Below are positions 57,291-64,000 of a stretch of DNA of 64,000 nt, piece after piece (position 1 is the stretch's first letter; every line of letters starts with the position of its first letter). Position numbers and translations under genes: made by a program. The stretch is from Trebouxia sp. TZW2008 (Eukaryota; Chlorophyta; Trebouxiophyceae; Trebouxiales; Trebouxiaceae): positions 124,001 to 188,000 of the forward strand of contig BDIU01000068.1 of NCBI GenBank assembly GCA_002118135.1, written 5' to 3'. The notes below the pieces were generated by a model that searched no databases, had not been told where the DNA came from, and saw nothing but the letters and a program-made list of their open reading frames with translations.

Positions 57291-60200
57291 TTGTTCTGTG
57301 ACTCCACCAAGCTGTCTCTCATGCGCTGCACGTCCCTTCTGAGGGATTTGGACTCCTTGCGCAGTGTCTTGTTGTCCTGCACAGTCGCAGCTTGTTCCAC
57401 TCTCACCCCAGATCTGTCTGATTTTGCTTGGTTCAGCTGAATGGCAGCTTTCAATGCATTTCAGCCTTGCTTGACATTGTTTCATGCACATGCCTCATGC
57501 TCTGCACATCCTTTCTGAGGGCTGCGGATTCTCTGAGCAATATTTTGTTATCCTGAGACAGTCAGCACAAGCAATTTGGACCTAGCTAGCTTGCTTCATG
57601 GAGTGGAGAAACAATGAGAATTCAGAAATTTGGAGCATCAAGCAGTGGCCAGAGCATTGCAGCTGATCAAGCTAATGCTGTTCGTCTGCAGATGTGCTGA
57701 TTCTCTGCGTCAGGGACAGAATCATATACTGTCTGCCGCTGCTTCACACAGCAGCAACTTATTTTGCATATGCTGCTTGTGACAAATGCTCTGCAAAATG
57801 GACCGATACATGCTGACCGCCCTGAGCAATGGCCTGATGCAAGTTTGCCTCCCATCAGTACTGCAGCAGAAGGTGTAAATGCATGCACACAACTAGATCA
57901 ATTCTTGCAGACAGTATGCACGATCATCTTGGTCATCTTAACAACCTGCAGCCTGAGCTGCAAATTGTCAGCAGCATATGTCGCAACTGCTGCATCCTTT
58001 AGGTGCTTGACAGGTGCTACTACCTGCTTTGCATTCTGTGCCTCTGCCTGCTGCAACTTTGCCCTCAAATCTGCCACTATGCATGGTGTAGATGCGTATG
58101 ACCATCAAAGAAAGACACAGTGCACAGACAAATACATGCGATATGGGCAAATGAGCACCTGCTTGTGCTTGGCATTCTGTGCCTCTGCCTGCTGCAGCTG
58201 TGCCCTTAGGTCCACCATCTGTGCCTCAAGGTCCACTGCTGGCCTGCCCAACTGGTCAATCCCTCCCTGTGAATTGTCCCAAACATTGTGACAAGGTTGC
58301 TCAAATGATAGGGTGAAGGTCACATTTCATTATGTCTCAAGGTTGTCAGGTAAGGTCATGCCTTGTCCCAGGTCTTTAGCCAAGGCTGCTCTGACAGTAA
58401 GATGAGGATTTGGAGATGTGCGATTCTCACCCTTTCTGTAAAAAAGGTCGACACGTTGACAACTTAACTGTACCAGAGTTGGGTGGTGAGCTGTAGGGCG
58501 TCAGGTATGGATGGGCTTAGTACAATGTCAAGAAAGAATAGTTTGATGCAATGCTAGACAACCACACTTATTGTTGCTGTGCTTGACAGCCTCTTCCTTC
58601 TGCAAGCACATGGATCAAAAGCCGAAGGCAGAGAACCCTCAATTTGTTGTTCCGCAGCGTCTGACTGAGTCGCGATTTGCAGTGATACTGGCATGCGCTG
58701 ATGATACAAAGACAGACATGTCTTCGCCCAGGCTGCACGCCAATAACACCTGAATATGATATGCAAAACGTAGGAACACCCTGAGTCCTACACCACCCCC
58801 ACTCCTTCCAACACATTGCATTCCAAACAGCTTCAGGACTTGTGGGCATTGACTGAAGCAAGTGGCGTATCCTCAAATGCTGGCCTGACCAGCTTTGTCC
58901 TCCACCGCAGCCTTAAGAGATCCAGAACCAGTTATTTTTGCAGAATTCCTTTGCGCTTATGTGCAGTGTGACTCAATGCTACAACCACAAGTGCCTGGGC
59001 ATTGACTGCAGCAAGTGGCATGATACAGCATGTACTCCTCCCAATACATCACAATTCAAATGGCTTGAGGAAACGCTGCGAACTTACGTGCAGTGGTGCA
59101 ACAACGTCTGAAATGCCAGGGCATTGACTGAAGCAAGTAGCATACAGCATGCTCACCTGACCAGCTTTGTCTCCAGTCAGAGCCCTGAGTTGGCTCATGG
59201 CAGCCCTGAGCTCTACTGTTAAGCTGCTTGCCGTGCTCCTGGCAGCATCTCGTTCCTGCTGCATTGTAGCTGCCACAGACCTCATTTTCTGCACACAATG
59301 CAGCATCAGGTCAGGGAAAGTGCACTGGCTCAGAATCTGCATTTGTGTCTTTCCTGCATCTCTGGCGCAACAGCCTTTGCTGGCAGCCCTGAGCTCTGGA
59401 GTTAGGCTGCTGGCCATGCTCCTGGCAGCATCCCTCTCCCGCTGCATGATTGCTGCCACAGACCTCAATTTCTGCACAGAAGGTAGTAACAGATCAGAAT
59501 CTGCGTGTGTGCTCAAAGGTTGTCCTCTTGCAGCCGCTTTGCAGGAAAGCTGAGAGGAAAGATGAGCTTTTCTGTGCAGTGTCTGCTGCAAGTACTGTTA
59601 AAAGCAGAGATCTGGGTCTGTGCTGTTGAATTGCTGGCTGTGCTCCTGGCAGCATCTCTTTCCTGCTGCGTAACTGCTGCCACAGACCTCATTTTCTGTA
59701 CAAAGCGCACAATCAGCTCAGACATACAGCGGCTGTTTTATGGTGTGTGCTGCTGCTGCTGATGTCTCCTTCTCTGCAACCTTTGGTGCAACAATCTTTG
59801 CTGGCAGAGATGCAGTGTTGTGCTGTCAAGGCGATGGCTGTGCTCCGGACAGCATCTCTTTCCTGCCACAGACCTAATTTCCTACTCAGCCCTCAGCCAC
59901 CTCTGACTCTCTGGAGTCTTTAGGCAACAGCCTTTGAACAGCTGCCATAAACTGCGACTTTTGCACACATCTCAGAGCACTGGCTCAAAGGCATTGAGCC
60001 TGCTTTGTAATCTTTCAAATGGTCCAGACAGCATTGTCAGCAATGAGTCTGTACATACCAGACATGGTGCGCACTGACTGATGTTAGGTCACCTGCATTT
60101 GTGTGGTGTTATTAGCTGCTGCTGTGGCCTGGCCAGGACAGCAATCTGGGCACTGAGGGTTTACACAACATTGAATATTGGCTACTAAGGTGTGTTGGCT

Positions 60201-63200
60201 TGAGCCAAAGTTGCCTGAAGCTGGGCGGCAGTGATGCCTGCTGGTTTGGCCTGAATGACCAGCATGGCAACAAGGCTGCAGACACCACCTGAAACAATGA
60301 AGCAGGATATACCATAGATGAGTATATGTTGGGTTACCTGCAGTTGAGTGGCGTTGACGGCTGCTGCTTTGGCCTGGATGGCCAGCACAGCAATCTGTGC
60401 GCTGAGGCTGCTGGTAGTCTCTTGAAGGTTCTTGACGTGCCCTTGGAAGCTGTTGTTGTCAGCTGTCAGCTTGGTCACCTGCCCTTGCAGCGTGTCATTG
60501 ATCTGCAGACAACACAACAAAGACTCTGCAAGCATGTCAGGTGCTTGAAGTGCTTGGAAAGCTGTGCTTGTCAGTACTTAGCTTACTCACTTGGCCAGAC
60601 AGCTTCCAATGCAAAGCTGCACAGCCCAGATCTCAAGCAGATTATGATTTCAGCAGGCATTTCATTGCAAAAGATGTTTGACAAAGGGCTAGGGCATAAC
60701 AATGCTCAGTGACAGCAAGCAACTGCTTTAAGGATGGCCCATGCACGCAGACGGCAAGGATCACACGGTGAAAATTCCACAGCAGCAATGTTCAGCAGCC
60801 CACATCACAAAAGCCATAATGATTGCCAATCCTGGGAATGACAGCAGCAGCAAGCCCCACCAAACACTGACCAGAAATTGCTTTAGCTGCGGTCTGCACT
60901 CAGAACAAAAGCAACAGCAGCAATCACAAAACCCCTCACCTCCACAAAAGTAACATTGGTGCGGAGCGCAGTCTGGAGTTCACGGGCCTGCTCTATTGCT
61001 AGGCGCTCTTTCCTTGCACCCAACTTCTCAGAATCCATCCACTTCTCCTGCAGATGCTCAATTTGCTGCAAACAAGCAGTCTTCTGTCAGGATCATGTCA
61101 AGTAGACTTCTGCCCAGCCTATGATGCTGATGTGCATGAGAAATATCCCGCCATGGTCTTCTTCTGGAAGTGCTGCAGGAAAGCAGAGTGCTGTCAGCAT
61201 CATGTCACCAAGCAGAAATATCTTGATGTGCCACAAATGCGCATGAGTCAGGGTCTGCAATTTTGCATTTCAGCTGCGATTTTACAATGTGATACAGCTA
61301 AGCAGACTGTTGTCAGCATCACGTCATGAAGCAGGGGTTGTCAGTATCATGGTGCAGGTGCACATGTAATTGGCTTGGCATGCTGCTGGAGCTCTGCAAT
61401 TTAGCTACAAAAGACACAAATTCTGTCTGGCTCATTGATTTGATCCACGTGTGATTGGTGTGGCAGAACTCCATTTACTGCAGGCAAGCAACCTCTTGTA
61501 AGGGTCATGCTGCAGATGCATACAGGGTCAACTCTGCAACATGGCACATCAAGCAAACTGTTAGCAGGAGCATGCCGCAGATGCACATGAGGTTTGCTTT
61601 GACACAGGAACTGCAATTGACAGGGAAATGCCATTTACTATTTACACTTGACATCCCTTCAGAGACCCAACAGGAGCCCACAAGACACCATTCAAGCTCA
61701 AACAAGCAGATTGTGTAAACAGGCTTCTGTAAGCTTCCAATACTAATACTGCAGCAATGTGCATGTCATCCAAAATTTGCAACCCAAATCTGTCCAGATA
61801 AGATGTTTGACATGATGATATCAACATTCCTACCCCATTCAGCTGCTGCTTTTGCTCTTCAGCCAGCTTAGCGTCTTTAGCGCTCTGCTCCTGTACTGCT
61901 TCAAGGTGGGCCGCCCACTTCTGCCTCTCCTGCAGACAACAATCAAGAAGCCTGTTGAAAAGTAGTTCTGCATGACCATTGGGTACTATTGTTGAATCCA
62001 TGTCAATGGCCGGCAGCACAACGCTGTCGCCACGTTGCAGCAAAATGTGGTCGTCTCATATGAGCAGTGACATTAGCGTTCATCCATGATTGATGTTCGG
62101 ATGAATTCAGCTGGCTGTGTGATGTGAGTACTGGCTTGCCAGCTTTGTGGCCTTGTACACGCCATACAGAGAAGGTGTTGATAAGGTGTGTGCTTTGCTC
62201 AGTTGACTGCTGATGCATGCCAAAGCTTGCATCAATGCATGTTGCAAAACAGCCCTGTCATCAAGACGGTGCCTACATTGACTAGCAAGGCCATGATCTG
62301 AACGGTACAGCACAGGCAACTGAGGGCCATGCGGCCAGAACAGTATCAGAATAATTGTTAGTAGTCAGCTAATCAATTTCTTGGTACCGTTCTGCATACG
62401 GTAACCTCTCTTTGGATGGACATTTGATGTAAGAACATTCTTGATGTAAGGACAATGCAGTTGGGAGCCAATCACTGCATTCTGACTGCGGTGGCCCCTA
62501 TGGTTGAGGACAGTTTGATGCAAGGAAAATTTTCTCCCAAAGCAGTCATTACAAAGAGAAGTTACTGTACCTCTGCACTGCTTGCACTGGCCTTGTCAGC
62601 ATCCTCGAGAGCAGCATGCAAGTCGGTAATCCTGAACTGAGCGTCTTGCAGTTGTGACCAAAAGTAGACAGCTAATCAAGTTCTGGGCACCGTTCTACAT
62701 ACCTCTGCACTGCTTGCGCTGGCCTTGGCCGCATCCTCAAGAGCAGCTTGCAGCTCAGCAATCCTGAGCTGAGCATCTTGCAGTTGCTGCCTGAAGAACA
62801 GCACTTCTTGTGCTGCACCGGCTGTTGCTGCAGCCTGGTTATTGCTGTCGGACTCAGCACTGCTGTCTGACTGACGGGCAGTTGATGCGCCAGGACTGGC
62901 TTTGATCAGCTCCTCAGAGTCTGTGTTGTCAGAGTCAAGGTGGGCAGGCTTGCCATGGGGACTTGCCTTGGCGTTGCCCTTGCATGACAGCAAGTCCTGC
63001 AAAAACGAGTCAGACACGGTTGTAGGTCAGTGAGAACTTGACGCAGGCAAGCTAGAACCCAGTGAATGCAGAGATTTGCTTTGGCATCACCCTCAAATGA
63101 CACCAGGTCCTATACCCAGACAAGCACATATCGAACCTAACACAGTTGGCCTTTTGGTGTTGCCAAGTCCTGCACCAAGGTAAAACAGAGCCTGACCAAA

Positions 63201-64000
63201 ACACAGATAGCCAGAGCAGGTTGCACTACAGGTGGGCATGATGAACCAGAGATGTCTATGACTTGCGATGTCGACATGAACAGCCTGTCTGATAATGTCA
63301 GCACTACATGTGCAAGTGATTGAGCTTGATGCCTTGCGATGGAGGTGGCTCAGGCAGCTGTCCAAAGCAGCGCAATGCGTGCAAAACATTGATGCATTGT
63401 GGCAGATGTTGTTCAAGCAGCTCCATGGAGACATTAAAGTGGTGTAGAGCTTGCCTTGTGAAAGTCCCACAGAAGGCTTGAGAGGGCATCCTGCTCATTT
63501 GGCTTGGCTCCTGGCCACATCTTGCTGGCCTCAGGCGCTTTCAACTGCAGCAAGCAAATACACACAGTCCTTCGTCTTGGCTGGTTGGGCAAGTGCTGAC
63601 CAAAGACCAGTGACTGATGCGTTGCTCATGAACATGTTGCAATAGAACATGATCTATTTTGCTCTGACAACCTTTGACTGCATGTTTCTGGAGACAGAGC
63701 GTGATCGCATACACTTGGATCAGCTGAAAATGCTGATCCAACTGTAATTGATGCTGTACGAAGAAATAGCCTCAGGATTTGTCACTTCAAATACAGAGCA
63801 AGCCCAAGCTAACCAAGGGTGTTACTCTTGAAAGATGATTCACAAGAGACATGTTCAAGGTTCTGGCCGTTCCAATGCACAGCAAAGTGCATGAGTGCTT
63901 GCCTGCTGACCCTCAACGCTAGCCAGAGTGAAGGCAAGATGAGCGTTGATGAACTCCAGTCTGTGCTGCTCTTCATGCAGCCAGGCCTTCAGCTTTTCAT
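57185..64000 (-). CDS. Coiled-coil protein, 3' part; runs off the right edge
   Basis: Not recognised beyond coiled coil. Exons read so far: 64000(partial)-63903 (KLKAWLHEEQHRLEFINAHL), 63544-63455 (KMWPGAKPNEQDALSSLLWD), 62996-62703 (Ser/Asp-rich, then QLQDAQLRIAELQAALEDAA), 61929-61834 (ERQKWAAHLEAVQEQSAKDA), 61047-60940 (EKWMDSEKLGARKERLAIEQ), 60502-60338 (QGQVTKLTADNNSFQGHVKN), 59288-59157 (KMRSVAATMQQERDAARSTA), 58266-58159 (DLEAQMVDLRAQLQQAEAQN) and 57376-57185 (LRRDVQRMRDSLVESQNNLD; C-terminus Pro/Ser-rich, SDPSTPTET stop). Every complete exon is a multiple of three and every intron is phase 0. The donors at 63903 and 63455 are GC (AG|GCAAGC). Other exons may be missing between 63455 and 62996. 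A structural role (cytoskeleton, centrosome or Golgi) is only an inference from the coiled coils. Confidence 0.68.
57490..57565 (-). repeat. Acceptor-side copy of the last coiled-coil exon
   Basis: Reads DNKILLRESAALRKDVQSMR, against DNKTLRKESKSLRRDVQRMR in the true exon (57376). The AG acceptor is kept (CTGTCTCAG). Confidence 0.88.
58000..58085 (-). repeat. Donor-side copy of the exon 58266-58159
   Basis: Reads DLRAKLQQAEAQNAKQV followed by a GTAGTAG-like donor, next to the true exon with DLRAQLQQAEAQNAKHKQ. Confidence 0.9.
59355..59885 (-). repeat. Three acceptor-side copies of the exon 59288-59157
   Basis: Copies near 59365-59475 (KLRSVAAIMQRERDAARSMA), 59605-59700 (KMRSVAAVTQQERDAARSTA) and 59800-59880 (shorter, DAVRSTAIAL). 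The first two are open in frame over the exon part with an AG acceptor (TTCTGTGCAG, and a CTTTGTACAG-like end), so they could be used as extra exons. Confidence 0.92.
60100..60295 (-). repeat. Donor-side copies of the exon 60502-60338
   Basis: Copies near 60200-60290 (LVAMLVIQAKPAGITAAQLQ) and 60105-60165 (AQIAVLARP) of the exon tail AQIAVLAIQAKAAAVNATQL. Confidence 0.9.
61060..61340 (-). repeat. Intronic repeats next to exon 61047
   Basis: Words such as CAGTCTTCTGTCAGGATCATGTCA / GTGCTGTCAGCATCATGTCACCA / CTGTTGTCAGCATCACGTCATGA recur at about 120-bp spacing, with AAGCAG before or after. The pattern fits intron-tail copies. Confidence 0.6.
62397..62569. mobile_element. MITE-like element, copy 7
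   Basis: About 173 bp. Left end TACGGTAACCTCTCTTTGGA, right end TACAAAGAGAAGTTACTGTA. Interior: GATGTAAGGACAATGCAGTT, CACTGCATTCTGACTGC, CCCAAAGCAGTCAT. Confidence 0.75.
62572..62660 (-). repeat. Donor-side copy of the exon 62996-62703
   Basis: Reads LQDAQFRITDLHAALEDADK, ASASSAE then GTACAG; the true exon reads LQDAQLRIAELQAALEDAAK, ASASSAE then GTATGT. A MITE copy sits directly beside it. Confidence 0.92.
63045..63185 (-). repeat. Acceptor-side copies of the exon 62996-62703
   Basis: Two decayed heads near 63060-63110 (reads DLVSFEGDAKANLCIH) and 63150-63180 (DLATPKGQL-like), against DLLSCKGNAKASPHG in the exon. Confidence 0.8.

Overview
The window is nuclear DNA of a eukaryote with many introns. 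The best guess is a green-lineage microalga. The strongest clue is a nucleosome assembly protein that ends in CKQQ, the prenylation box known from plant NAP1 proteins. Nothing looks prokaryotic or organellar. I could join eight genes exon by exon with every splice phase consistent: a GT71 mannosyltransferase (165-5038, -), a GT69/CAP59 mannosyltransferase (5488-9798, -), a DCAF7/TTG1 WD40 protein (10707-13697, +), NAP1 (14253-21441, -), RNA polymerase subunit RPB8 (23331-24589, -), CFIm25/CPSF5 (24891-26992, +), a GT90/CAP10 glycosyltransferase (27486-29615, -) and an HSPA12-type Hsp70 (37584-42757, -). A ninth gene, molybdopterin synthase small subunit MOCS2A (21707-21967, +), has no intron. 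Four more genes are only partly resolved: an unknown protein (30172-36041, +), a coiled-coil protein (44399-about 52320, +), an ankyrin protein (53737-55548, +) and a second coiled-coil protein that runs off the right edge (57185-64000, -).

The striking property of the window is how its introns are built. Almost every multi-exon gene carries, beside at least one exon, a head-to-tail series of degenerate copies of an exon-intron junction. Some series repeat intron tail plus exon head (acceptor side); others repeat exon tail plus intron head (donor side). Copy number runs from one to about eight and the unit from about 55 to 180 bp. Nearly all the long introns consist largely of such copies. 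This looks like a genome-wide process of intron growth by tandem duplication across splice sites, and it leaves many decoy splice sites and possible alternative exons.

Other layers: (i) gene starts sit in short CpG-rich, GC-rich islands, often shared by divergent gene pairs, while gene bodies and introns are rich in TG/CA, as expected if bodies are CpG-methylated and promoters are not; (ii) a palindromic MITE-like element (ends TACAGT...ACTGTA, TA flanks) occurs at least seven times, mostly in introns; (iii) introns with a GC donor (mostly CAG|GCAAGC) are unusually frequent; (iv) three glycosyltransferase families known from fungal capsule and mannan synthesis lie within 30 kb among housekeeping genes. 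The housekeeping genes do not form a pathway; they share promoters rather than function.

Coordinates of resolved genes span start codon to stop codon including introns; exon limits are in the evidence text. No tRNA, rRNA or CRISPR was seen.
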